NCBI GenBank assembly: GCA_019775845.1
Contig: JADQAV010000018.1
Location: 1,271,287-1,335,286 of the forward strand
Reading direction: 5' to 3'
Source of the DNA: Myrmaecium sp. VS I D KN 1
Lineage: Eukaryota > Ascomycota > Dothideomycetes > Valsariales > Valsariaceae
Length of the DNA: 64,000 nt
Below are positions 45,966 through 55,835 of this stretch, piece after piece; positions within the stretch are counted from its first letter, which is position 1, and each line of letters opens with the position of its first letter. Under the pieces are notes generated by a model that was given only the letters and a program-made list of their open reading frames with translations, did not search any database and was not told the DNA's origin. The position numbers and the translations under genes were made by a program.

Positions 45966-47614
45966 ATGTCCGGCGCCAACACCACCGTCATCGCCCGGCC
46001 CTCCCAAGCCCTCCGGCAACGACGGGAGTCGCAGCGCCCGACGGGAGGAGGGACCTCCGCGACACTGAAGATGGCCGCGGGCGCGAAGACCGGGAACCAC
46101 GCTGGTGGAGGGGATGTGGATGCTGCTGCGGAGATGCAGCGGAAGGAGGCGAAGGCTTATGGTATGTGCTCTCCGCCACTTCTCGCTTTCCCTTCCCCCC
46201 CATCTTCTGGCCAGAGGCTAATGCAATCGTGCGGGTTCAGTGAGAGATCAGGCGTATATCCTGAAAAAGTACCGCGGCGTGACGCCGTCGATGGTGGTCG
46301 AGATCACGGGCCAGGTCTTTCGTATCAATGGGCATGAGGAGGCGTTTGCGATTAACTCGCCGATGGGGAAGCTGATCGAGCATATTCGCGCGGGCACGGT
46401 GCCGCATGAGATGTTGGAGGAGTTGTGGGCGAACGATGTACCGTTCTACGAGGGTATGTTTCTTACTTGGCGCTTGGTGTACGGCATTTGCTGACGATCC
46501 GCACAGATTGCATGATCGTGGTCCTGCGCATCAAGCAGACGGGCAAGAAGGCGGCCCCTGCTGCCAAAGCTGCGACGAGTACAGGAAGCAAATCCTCCGA
46601 AGGCGACAAGCCGGTGCCGTTCTCGGTGCATAATCACAACAACTTCATCACGCCGTCGCCGTTCGTCAAGTATCCGCTCAAGACGGAGCCCGCGCCGCTT
46701 ACGGAGGGGCAGGGCAACAAGGGTGCCAAGGATGAGAAGGAGGACGGCAAGGACAACACGGCGGATAAGGAGAACAAGCCGCAGGAGGAGAATGCGAGCC
46801 CCGCCAAACCGGAGGCTTCGATCATGGAGTACACGAAGGTGCTGTTTCCGACCCTGCTCTCTCACCGGGAAGAGCTGAGAATCGCTGCCATCACCCCCGT
46901 GCATACCTTTCGGAGGGGGGCCACGAACAATCGCACAGTTGGCACGCCGACGATCCCACCGACCCCCCTTGCGTCTGTCCCGCCCACGCCGGTCTCGGGC
47001 AGGTTCGCGAAACGACAGAAGATGATGATTGACGGGTCGAACGCGCTGGAATTCGAGGCGAGCGTCATCAACGCGACCGCGCCGGCGCTCTTCCTCGAGC
47101 CCACGCAAGATCTCGAGGAGCAGCAGCTCCTCATCGAGGCGACCACGCACCCGAACTACAAGAACCCCCCGCCGCCGCCGAAGACGCGGAAGCGGACGAC
47201 GGCCGAACTCGCCGCGGACGAGGCGGAGGCCGCGAGCATGCAGCGCTTCATGCTCGCCGGCGACGAGCGCAAGAACACGGCGGTGGTCACGGCCACGTCG
47301 GCCGAGGAGGACCAGCCGGCCCTGCGCGGCGGGGCGACCGGCTACGAACCCCGCTTCCAGCGGTTCAAGACGCTCGAGAACATCAAGCTGAACGCGGAGC
47401 GCAAGGCCCAGGAGAAGAAGGCGGAGGAGACGCGCCAGGCGGCTGCCCGGAAAGCGCACCAGGAGGCCGAGCAGAAGAGGAGGGAGCTGGAGCGGGCTAA
47501 TGAGCAACAGCGGCTGTTGATGCAGCGGAAGCAGGAGATGATGTTGCAGCAGCAGCAGGCTCAGCAGCAACAGCAACAGCAGGCTCAGCAACAGGCTCAA
47601 CAGCAACAGCAATT

Positions 47615-47650
<36 letters not shown>

Positions 47651-49475
47651 ACAGCAGCAGCAAAATCAGCAGCAGGGACAGTTCGCGCAGCCGCAACATT
47701 CGCAAGCGCAACATGGGTCCCCCGTCGTCCGCCAGCAAACACCGATGGCGTCGTCCCCTGCCATGGCTGCGAACATGATGAACGGCATTTCCATGGTGGC
47801 GAGGGAGTCCAGCCAAGGTGGAAGCCCGCAACGTGCTGGTTCGGTTGTTTCTCACCACCCTGGCGGCGTCCCGGGCATGGCGCGCCAGATGAGCAGCCAG
47901 CAACACCACCCGCAAGCCATTTCACGAACGAACACCCCTCAGATGCTGCAGTCCACACCCGTCATGAACCAGGCCGTCCCCGCCGGCGGCTCCCGCAACA
48001 TGACCCCCCAGCCCAACGGCCGCATGAACCAAGGCAGCCCGGTCAACGGCATGCCTCACGGCACCCCGCAAATGATGCACACCCCCATGGTCGGCAACAT
48101 GGGCCTGCCGGCGAACATCAACATGGCCAACCTGACACCCGAGCAGCTGGCCATCCTGCAGCACCGCCAGCTCGCCCTCCAACAGCGCCAGCGGATGATG
48201 CAGATGCAGATGCAGGCTGCTCAGCAGCAACAGCAGCAGCAGCAGCACGGCAACGCCGGCTCGCCGCCCCACCACCCCACCAACCCGGCCGAATTCGCCA
48301 TGCTCCAGGCTCAGCGCGCGCAGCAGACCGCCGCCATGCAAGCCGCCGCCGCGGCCGCCGCGGCCGGAGGCGGCAACGCGGCATACAACGCCGAGGTGGC
48401 CCGCCGCATGCAGGAGCAGCTGCGGGCGCAGATGAACTCGGCCTCGAACTCGCCGCAGCAGGCGGGCAGTCCGGTGATGGGGGGGAACAACAACAACAAT
48501 GGCCAGCGACAGCCATCGCAACAAGCCCCGCCGACGCCGCAACAAGGCAACGCGACTCCGACGTCGCAAGCGCAACAGCAGCAGCAGCAGCAACAACAGG
48601 CGCAACAGCAGTCACAGCAACCGCAGCAGCAGCAGCAGCAGCAGCAGCAACTCCAGCAACTGCAACGCGCGGGCTTCAACCCGGCGACGGCCAACGTGCC
48701 GGATCTCATCCAACGCTATCGCCAGCAGGAAGCCGCGATCAAAGCCCGCTTCGCGGACCAGGGCCAGCCGGTGCCGGCGCAAGTCATGGCCGGACTGCAG
48801 AACTTGGGCCGCGCCATCCAGATCGCGCAGCGGGTGCAGTCCGGCGCCGCCGCCGCCGGTGCTGCTGCCGGCGGGGGAGGCCAAATGAGCGCCGCCGAAA
48901 TGGCGGGATACCAGCGCATGGTCGCCATGCAGCGGCAGCAGCAGGCGCAACGGCTGCAGATGCAGAAGATGCAGGCTGCGGCTGCTGCGGCGGCGGCGGC
49001 GGCGGCTGGCGGCGGCGGTGGCGGCGGTGGTGCGGGAGCGGGCAATATGATGATGCCTGGGCAGGGGTTGGGGATGATGAATATGGCTGCTATGGCTGCT
49101 GGTGCTGGAGCGGGGGCTGGAGCTGGGGGTGGAGCTGGGATGGGGGGGATGGGGAATATGGGGGGTGTGGGAGGTATGGGCGGTGGGAATCACATGGCGG
49201 CGTTGGCGGCGGCGGGCATGACGCCTCAGCAGCAGCAGCAGTTTATGTTGATGCAGATGCAGGCGCAGCAACAGCAGCAGGCTCAGCAACAGCAGCAAGC
49301 TCAGCAAGGTGGTGGGGGAGGTGGTGCGGGTGGAGCTGGGGGGATGGGCATGGGACAGGGCATGGGCATGGCGCAGGGCATGGCGCAGGGAATGGGACAG
49401 GGCATGGGCGGGTTGACACAGCAGCAGATGATGATTTTGATGCAGCATCAGCAGCAACAGCAACAGGGAAAGTAA
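45966..49475 (+). CDS. spt20: SAGA complex subunit Spt20
   Basis: Exons 45966-46161, 46241-46453 and 46507-49475 join to 1125 residues. The Spt20 domain (about 66-150) spans all three exons: ILKKYRGVTPSMVVEI, FAINSPMGKLIEHIRAGTVP, HEMLEELWANDVPFYEDCMIVVLRI. Spt20 holds together the SAGA coactivator complex in the nucleus, and loss in yeast disrupts SAGA. Beyond the domain the protein is unusually low in complexity: long Gln runs near 484-525 and several later ones, Ala runs, and Gly/Met-rich tails with repeated GMGQGMGMAQ. These match the Gln-rich C-terminal part of filamentous-fungal Spt20. Introns carry GTATGT donors. Repeats make the exact length prone to assembly error. Confidence 0.92.
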
Positions 49476-50596
49476 GGGGATGTAAAGGGTGAGGTGGATG
49501 AGAGGAGGAAGCTCCTGTTCGAATTGGCGTTTTCTTCTTTCTTTTTTGCGTTTGGGTGGCAGATCTCGTCCTTTTTTTTTTCTTGTTGCGGATACATCGG
49601 GGATACCCTTCATCTTTTTTTGGGATTTTGTGTTCATTCTTAGGTATTTATTTACTTACACTGCTGCTGCTTAGGCTTATAGATCTGTGTGATGTTTTCT
49701 TCTTTCGTTCATTTCATTTCTATAATTTTTGTGAACTACTATTTACTACCCTTTCTTCCTGATGCATGGGCCATGGCAGGGCGTTCTTCGGCGGGGAATC
49801 GAGGATCGCTGGGTTGGGTGATGGCGAGGGCGAGGGGTGTGACTTCCTCTCCTCGACTGCGTGGGTGACGCACTTGCTTTGATGTCCGCTTGACTCTTCT
49901 TTTTAGGTACCGTCCTTTCTCTTCTTCTCTTCTCTTCTTCTTCTTCTTCTTCTTCTTCTTCTTCTTCTTCTTCTTCTTTCTCTTTCAACACCTCAAAAAC
50001 GCATCTTCCTGTATCGTTCTACTTCATCATCGGACTGTCTTGTCGATCAACCTTCTGAGACTTCCATCACCTATCATCATTGTCAACGCCTCATTGTTTA
50101 CTTCCTTCTTCCTCTTCTTCTTCCTCTTCTTCACCTCGAGATCCCTCCACGGGAGGCAATACCGGCATCCTGCCTTCCACACGCAAAGCGACCGTCGAAC
50201 CTCCCCGCCGGTCGTCTCGTCAGAGCATCCGCAACTCCATCCACCGCATCGCCCGCCGCCAGACGCCGTACCCGTCCCGCTCGTCCACGACGCTGTCCGC
50301 GAAGATCAAGAGCCTCTTCCGGCGGAGGAGCCGCACCGTGTCCACCTCGACCGCTCCGGACGGCACCACGACCGCTCACGTGCACCCGACCGCCATACAC
50401 ACCCCCCATCATCATCACTCGACTCACACGTCGCACTTCGGGACGCACTCTTCACACTTTCCGGGAACCAACTCGTACGACCCCGTCTCCTCGATCGGCG
50501 TCTCCGCCTTGTCCGGGTCTCTCGGGGCTGGTACCACCACCTGTCCGCTCGGGAGTCGCTGCCCATAATCCACGGACGATATCAACCGCTGGCTAA
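49476..50596. other. intergenic region with (TTC)n microsatellite
   Basis: A (TTC)n tract of about 45 bp lies near 49,934-49,977, on the plus strand ahead of the dehydrogenase gene. A coding-like frame without ATG occupies the last 490 bases (separate entry). Confidence 0.55.
50080..50568 (+). CDS. possible coding remnant or missing-exon gene, no ATG
   Basis: This frame (up to 162 residues) has protein-like text, basic and Ser/Arg-rich (RRSSRQSIRNSIHRIARRQ; LSAKIKSLFRRRSRTVSTST), then His/Thr-rich, but contains no in-frame ATG and starts with low-complexity serine codons. It ends 28 bases before the dehydrogenase ATG. It might be an exon of a spliced upstream frame, or simply composition bias in a leader. 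Function unknown. Confidence 0.25.
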   Translation: MSTPHCLLPSSSSSSSSSPRDPSTGGNTGILPSTRKATVEPPRRSSRQSIRNSIHRIARRQTPYPSRSSTTLSAKIKSLFRRRSRTVSTSTAPDGTTTAHVHPTAIHTPHHHHSTHTSHFGTHSSHFPGTNSYDPVSSIGVSALSGSLGAGTTTCPLGSRCP

Positions 50597-51667
50597 ATGT
50601 CCAACGCACCACCGCCCACGCCTGCTCTCGAGCAACCTCTCAAACTCACTCTCTTCTCGTCCCAGCCGCCCCTCCCCTCCCTCCTCCCCATCGCGCTCGC
50701 CACGTTGCTGCCGAACACCCCCATCACCGTGCTACACCTCCATGACCGCTTGACCCCGGCCACCGCCGCCCTTGCCGCCGGCTCCGACATCGTCAGCACC
50801 TTCACGTCCGACGACCTGTCCGCCCCAACGCTCCAGCAGCTCGCCGCCGCCGGGACGAAAGCGATCCTCGTGCGCTGCGCCGGCCACGACAACATCGACC
50901 TCCACGCCGCCGAGCAGCTAAGCCTCTGGATCGCCAACGTGCCGGCCTACTCCCCCGAGAGCGTCGCCGAGCACGCCCTGGCCCTGCTGCTAGCGGTGCT
51001 CCGCCACACCGCCGTGGCCGTATCCCGCACGCGCCAGGGCGACTTCCGCACCGATGGCTTGCTCGGAGCCACGCTGCATGGCAAAACCGTGGGCTTGCTG
51101 GGCACCGGCAAAATAGGCGTGCTCTTCGCGCAGGCGCTGGTCGGCTTGGGCGCATTGGTCGTGGCATACGATCCGGCGCGGCCGCCGGGCTTCGAAGCCT
51201 TGGGCGGCGTGTTCGTCGACATGGATACCCTGCTGGCGGAGAGCGATGTGCTGTCGCTGCATTGCCCGCTCACGGCGCGGACGGAGGGCGTGATTGACGC
51301 GAAGGCACTGGCGAGCTTGAAGAAAGGCGCTTACTTGGTGAATGTGAGTCGTGGCGGGCTCGTAGACACGCAGGCCCTGCTGCAGGCGCTCAAGTCGGGG
51401 CAGTTGGCTGGCGCCGGTCTGGATGTGCTGGAGGGCGAGGAAGACCTGTTCGGCACGGATGCCCGGCGCTCGGGCAGCGTGGGCAGGCCTGAGCTTTGGA
51501 GGCAGCTGCTTGCGTTGGAGAACGTGGTGCTCACGCCTCACGTTGCCTTTTTCACGACGGAGGCGGTGCTGGAGATTGTCCGGGCGACGGTGGGAAATCT
51601 GGCGGATTGGGTGCAGGGTCGGTCGAGTGTGAATCAGTTGACCGGGAGGAGTGCGGGGAAGAAGTGA
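50597..51667 (+). CDS. D-isomer-specific 2-hydroxyacid dehydrogenase (D-lactate dehydrogenase-like)
   Basis: A single exon of 356 residues with no intron. The catalytic domain is split around the NAD domain as in the family: VRCAGHDNID (92-101), VPAYSPESVAEHA (115-127), Rossmann GLLGTGKIG (166-174) with the acidic residue of YDP at 191-193 favouring NAD, NVSRGGLVD (249-257, catalytic Arg252), LDVLEGEEDLF (275-285, catalytic Glu region) and TPHVAFFT (313-320, catalytic His315). It most resembles the LdhA-type D-lactate dehydrogenases that reduce pyruvate to D-lactate with NADH in the cytosol, though other 2-ketoacids are possible. Length is slightly above the usual ~330. The lack of introns is unremarkable in a small fungal gene and is not evidence of transfer by itself. 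Confidence 0.93.
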   Translation: MSNAPPPTPALEQPLKLTLFSSQPPLPSLLPIALATLLPNTPITVLHLHDRLTPATAALAAGSDIVSTFTSDDLSAPTLQQLAAAGTKAILVRCAGHDNIDLHAAEQLSLWIANVPAYSPESVAEHALALLLAVLRHTAVAVSRTRQGDFRTDGLLGATLHGKTVGLLGTGKIGVLFAQALVGLGALVVAYDPARPPGFEALGGVFVDMDTLLAESDVLSLHCPLTARTEGVIDAKALASLKKGAYLVNVSRGGLVDTQALLQALKSGQLAGAGLDVLEGEEDLFGTDARRSGSVGRPELWRQLLALENVVLTPHVAFFTTEAVLEIVRATVGNLADWVQGRSSVNQLTGRSAGKK

Positions 51668-52740
51668 AGGAGAGATGGACAGTGTGCTTCGTTGGGGATC
51701 CAGTATACCTGAAGGAAAGGCAGACTGAGATAGCTGAAGTATTCAATCCTATTATATTTCCTTAACTACGGATGGGTTAGTTACTCTTTTTATCCCGTCA
51801 TTCCGTTCTATCGTGGTCAGGCACGTCGTTGTGGGGTTCGAAGGGGATGGGTCGGTGCTACTCCGTTCAGACACGGCTGCGTTGCTCGATTTTGATGGAG
51901 GTTGTGGATAGGGATTATCTGTATATCGATCGGTATAATCAGTTGTTCACCCTCCCGTTCACACAACTCGGAGAACGTCAGCGCTGAAAGCTTTATTAAT
52001 ATCTCTTAAGCCCCTTAGTTCCGACTGAGGCCTAACCTCAACCCTAGCCCATCGCCATGTCGCGGGCCTTCTTAGCAAGACTACATGGAGAGTGGACGTC
52101 GAATGCGTCAATCGATTTTCGTGCCTCCAAGTAAATCATCTTTAGAAATGATAGATATACAAAATACTGCACAGTTCGAGGTTTTTCAACTTTCAGAATG
52201 TTTCCCTCACCAAACGTACCACGCGCTGCTAATAAATGATGAAAAATATCATATTTACCTCGTTGATATTAGCTCTTACTACTCTTCGGGCTTTCAAGTC
52301 GGCTAGGTATGGCGGCGCATATTATCGAGCTTATAAAGCGTACAACGACCAAGCCTCTCGAAGGCTGGTATAGGTGGTCACTGTTAAGTCAGCGGGCCGG
52401 GCCTGGAATGCCTCCCGGAGGTTGCTCCGCACCGGATGTGGTAAACTATGAGAACGACGGAACCACTCAGGCTTAATTTCCAAGGATATAAGTACAGGCT
52501 AGCTGCCGTCTCTTTGCATGGCTGAACAGATAGATCCTGGATCCCTAGGAGTACGGCGTGGTGGAAATTCCGGGGTTCAGGGACCGTTGGACGACATCTT
52601 ACGACATCAGGCACGACGTGTTAATCCATCCTCTTAGCAAGGTGTCTTCCAGGAACATGTGAGCGAGGTCGATATGCGCCGAGCCACTCAGGGATCCAAA
52701 AGCAGTGCAATATCGATGATGGCAACGTCCGAGGCGAGCG
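51668..52740. other. intergenic region, no gene seen
   Basis: Moderately AT-rich, without recognisable genes, RNAs or repeats. Confidence 0.5.
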
Positions 52741-52774
52741 AGGGGGTGTGATGTGTATAAAATACCAGCCCCTC
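52741..52774 (+). promoter_or_regulatory. TATA box and STRE-like elements of the first SMP-like gene
   Basis: TATAAAATA at 52756-52764 lies about 120 bp before the ATG at 52882, flanked by AGGGG (52741) and CCCCT (52770), the stress-response-element core bound by Msn2/4-type factors. Fits a stress-induced small gene; binding is inferred. Confidence 0.4.
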
Positions 52775-52881
52775 TCGCCCTTCAACTAAAGCAAAAGAAG
52801 ACCAAGAGCCCAGCAACTGCAAAATCCCCTCTACACTCCTACACAAATCAAACCTCGAAAGAAACATTTAAGCCATCCAAA

Positions 52882-53214
52882 ATGCCGGCTGACAAGCACG
52901 CCATGTCCAAGTCGGACAGCTCTCGCATCCAGTCCACTCAAGTTCGTCACTCCCCATCCACAAATGAGCTTTTTCTTCTCGGAAGAAACCTCTCTTGAAT
53001 CCGTGCTCTTTAACTGATCGACGCCCTCCAGGCCAAAGGCGGTGGCGACATGTCCTCCGAGGGCTTCGCCTCGCGCGCCCAGGGCGCCGCCGACCGCGCC
53101 GCCGGCACGGCCCAGCAGATGGGCTCCAAGGCTGGCGACATGATGGGCGACGTGGGCAATAAGATGGGTATGGGCGGCGACACCGGCGGTCAGGGACAGA
53201 CGGGGAAGAAGTGA
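52882..53214 (+). CDS. small SMP/LEA-like stress protein
   Basis: Exon 1 (52882-52941) and exon 2 (53032-53214) give 80 residues. The text SKSDSSRIQSTQAKGG...DMSSEGFASRAQGAADRAA resembles the seed-maturation-protein (SMP) type domain found in small fungal hydrophilins. The rest is Gly/Met/Ala-rich (KAGDMMGDVGNKMGMGG). No signal peptide, very hydrophilic. Such proteins accumulate in conidia or under desiccation and are thought to protect other proteins. The phase-0 intron follows a Gln codon and uses the uncommon donor GTTCGT, exactly as in the next gene. Confidence 0.8.
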
Positions 53215-54049
53215 GGGTTAGTGGACGCTATGATGGACTGTGAGGGCAGATTGGTGACTTCTTCATCCCCTCTTCTACTTCTTTTCCTTCGTTTCGCCCT
53301 TTTTATGTGGTTTGAAAGGTGGTGAGGTTGGGAATAGCTCGTTGATGACCGATGCTGTAATGAAGGGGATAATATGAATAAACTTGTACTGCTTCTATTC
53401 ATGAGTTTATATATCCGCATCTCTTAGATCGCGCAGGCAGTAAGACGTGCACTCTCAGAGAAGCCGATCCAGTCGACCCAGACCGGAGGCGAGATGCGGG
53501 GTAAGGCAGAGACCCCGCTGGCGGGGTGGATCGGCGGACCCTTTCCCCGCATGGGCGACAAACATGTGAACGTGAGATCGTGTACTTGGGCGGGGATCTT
53601 CCCTGAATATCTAGAGAGATATCTCCCATACCTATCTCCATCACTTGTATTTGCCGATTCCATTGCGTGTTTTCCTTCAGAATTAAATGCGTCGTCGCAA
53701 TTGATGGGTAGGGATACATAAGATCCCCGTCGTCTGGAGATATCTCCTTTCACGTTGCTGGGTTAGCTCAACGGTGTATGAAGTATCAAGCATAGGATTT
53801 CAGCTGCTCTACAAGAGGTCTCCCGATAGCTCCATTCACGTGAACCGAATGCTAAAAAGCTAGAAGGGCTGGCCCGGTATGACGGGGATGACCGAAAAAT
53901 GACGACGGACGCATGACTGTCCATCGTACATACTGTACATACATAGCTGCTCTTCGGACTCTTGTGTCTCCATGCACATCTTCACAGACATACCCGCCAG
54001 CAGAGGAGTCTCACATCAAGAATCACAATCACAGAAGATTTCAACAAGC
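53215..54049. other. spacer between the two SMP-like genes
   Basis: No gene seen. A phrase at 53,763-53,778 resembles a tRNA D arm but lacks the rest of a tRNA. Confidence 0.5.
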
Positions 54050-54396
54050 ATGGCCGATAAGCAGCAAACCTCCAAGCTCATGGCTACATCCGGCGGCACT
54101 CAGGTTCGTATCTCTATCCCATCCGATTATTCCAGCCAATCCACAACGCACCTTCTCAGCATCTCTAACATCCCAAACAGGCCAGATTCAAGGCCACTGA
54201 ACCCACCCTCTCCGGCGAGGAGGCCGACCGCGCGGCAGCGGACCGCATGGCGCCCAAGGCCGGCATGGGCATGGGTATGGAAATGGACGACGCGCAGGGT
54301 GTGGAACAGACTTTCAAAGGAGGGAGCAAGGGCGCGGGAGACAGCGACGCGATGGGTCTCCATAGCAAAGGTGGTGGGATGGAGATGAAGAAGTGA
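54050..54396 (+). CDS. second small SMP/LEA-like protein
   Basis: Exon 1 (54050-54103) and exon 2 (54181-54396) give 89 residues: MADKQQTSKLMATSGGTQ, intron, ARFKATEPTLSGEEADRAAA, then Met/Gly-rich text and a KGGGMEMKK end. It is hydrophilic with no signal or membrane helix. Its size, the phase-0 intron after a Gln codon, the GTTCGT donor and the Gly/Met-rich lysine end parallel the gene at 52,882, so the two are probably old tandem paralogues, although primary sequence is well diverged. Function inferred from that resemblance only. Confidence 0.7.
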
Positions 54397-55835
54397 GGTG
54401 TGAGAGAAGCTGGGAAAGGGATGGTCAGGGTGGATGATGGAGGCCCAGTATGGTACCGTTTGAGGAAGGAGCTTGGGAACTTGATGTGAGGAAACTCTCT
54501 TTTGGTATTTGCATTGGGAAAGTATCAAAGATAAAATGCTTTCTTCCAGCCTTGGGTGAGAACGTAATCCGACACCTTTTGCAAATAGACCCCCTTCCAT
54601 CGGTTGTGAGGGGCTAGCTAGCAGGGGCCTGGCGGCTTCCTGGCGAGTCAGATGGTCGTATTAGCCACCGAATCGATACGATACACGGTAGTAATGTGAA
54701 CAAAGTGTCGAGTGGCCAGTAGGCGTTTGACCTTACCAAGGAGTATCGTCATTCCAGTTTATAGATGCCATCTTAGTAAGGCAGCGTAGGGTGCCTGATA
54801 TTAACGAAATAACGCGTAAGGTACATTGATTACATGAAGCTAGCAGAAGGTGTCGGATTACGTTATCAGAGGAAACTGGCGTCAACCATGAAGTACTTAA
54901 AGTGATATATACGCATGATACTTTAACTTAGTGTTCCGGTTGGATATAATAACGGTCAACCATTGTTCCAGTTATATTTACATCCTGTCTAAGTCCTCTC
55001 CCCCCTCAAGACTCAAGATATCTATTTCCATGAGGATGAAGTTTGCACGCTTAACCACGCGAATAGCTTTCCCCGTTATAACTGAGTCTAGCGATGACGC
55101 CGCCGCATCAAGCTCGGTTGACGCTGGAGAGACTGAGGGCTCTGCGAGCGTGGCGCGGCAGAGAAGGCTGAGGAAGACGATAAGGATCTCTTCATAACCT
55201 GGTTAAGTTTGGGGATTAATCATGAGTTGATTGTGCAATCACAAGCCAATAAATGACCGGATACACTTTGGAGAGAATCAAAAATGAGGTATCTTCCTCA
55301 CAAGCCGGTCACCGGCGGTTTTACATCTAGAGATCGGTTGGAAAAGGTCGAAATCTTATGGCTAGTGAACCAACATGAAGCGTACCTCTGTCTTCGAGAT
55401 AAGCGCTTTCTAGTAGGCGACAGCTCAAGTGCTCTCTAAAATCATTGCCTCCTTTCTGGTGGCAACACAGGATTGGTTTCTAGCTGTAGTTGTTTGTGAG
55501 TGCGCTACTCCCACGTATCAAATATCGGATGTACGTGGTTACACTGCAGGGTTCTTGCATGTGGCTGCCAGCAAACAACAACACATCAGTCGATGATAAG
55601 CCTAAGAGCAACGGTATATGTAGTTGAGGTGGATGAGAGCTGGAGAACTGAAGAGCTCAGTGCAGTTAATAACCTCTCCTCTGCCATCCGGATAAATCCA
55701 GCCTTGCTGCCTCATCACGTAGTTGGCGCGCCAAGACCTTGCGCGAGCTTTCCACGTCGTCCCGACAGTGTCGACAAGTCAACGTCTAAAGGGCCACCAA
55801 AACGTCCTGGACGCTCCGTCAAACCGCCGAACAGG
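54397..55835. other. intergenic region containing a MITE-like unit
   Basis: Holds the inverted-repeat-bounded unit at 54,561-54,864. The remainder has only short open frames (for example 54,931-55,197) that I cannot support as genes. Confidence 0.5.
54561..54864. mobile_element. possible MITE (18-bp perfect terminal inverted repeats)
   Basis: aacgtaatccgacacctt at 54561-54578 is exactly inverted at 54847-54864, and similarity continues a few bases inward (YTGCWAR). The 304-bp unit has no coding capacity, like a non-autonomous DNA transposon. No clear target duplication was found, so the element nature is tentative. Confidence 0.45.

Noticed and set aside
46446-47915. 489-codon antisense frame in spt20
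   Set aside because: Leucine runs are the complement of CAG (Gln) repeats; a shadow of the real gene.
53760-53850. tRNA-like phrase gggttagctcaacggt
   Set aside because: No anticodon arm, T arm or matching acceptor stem follows.
54931-55197. 88-codon frame with Ser/Ala-rich end
   Set aside because: Possible but unsupported: no domain, no splice context and an AT-rich surround.
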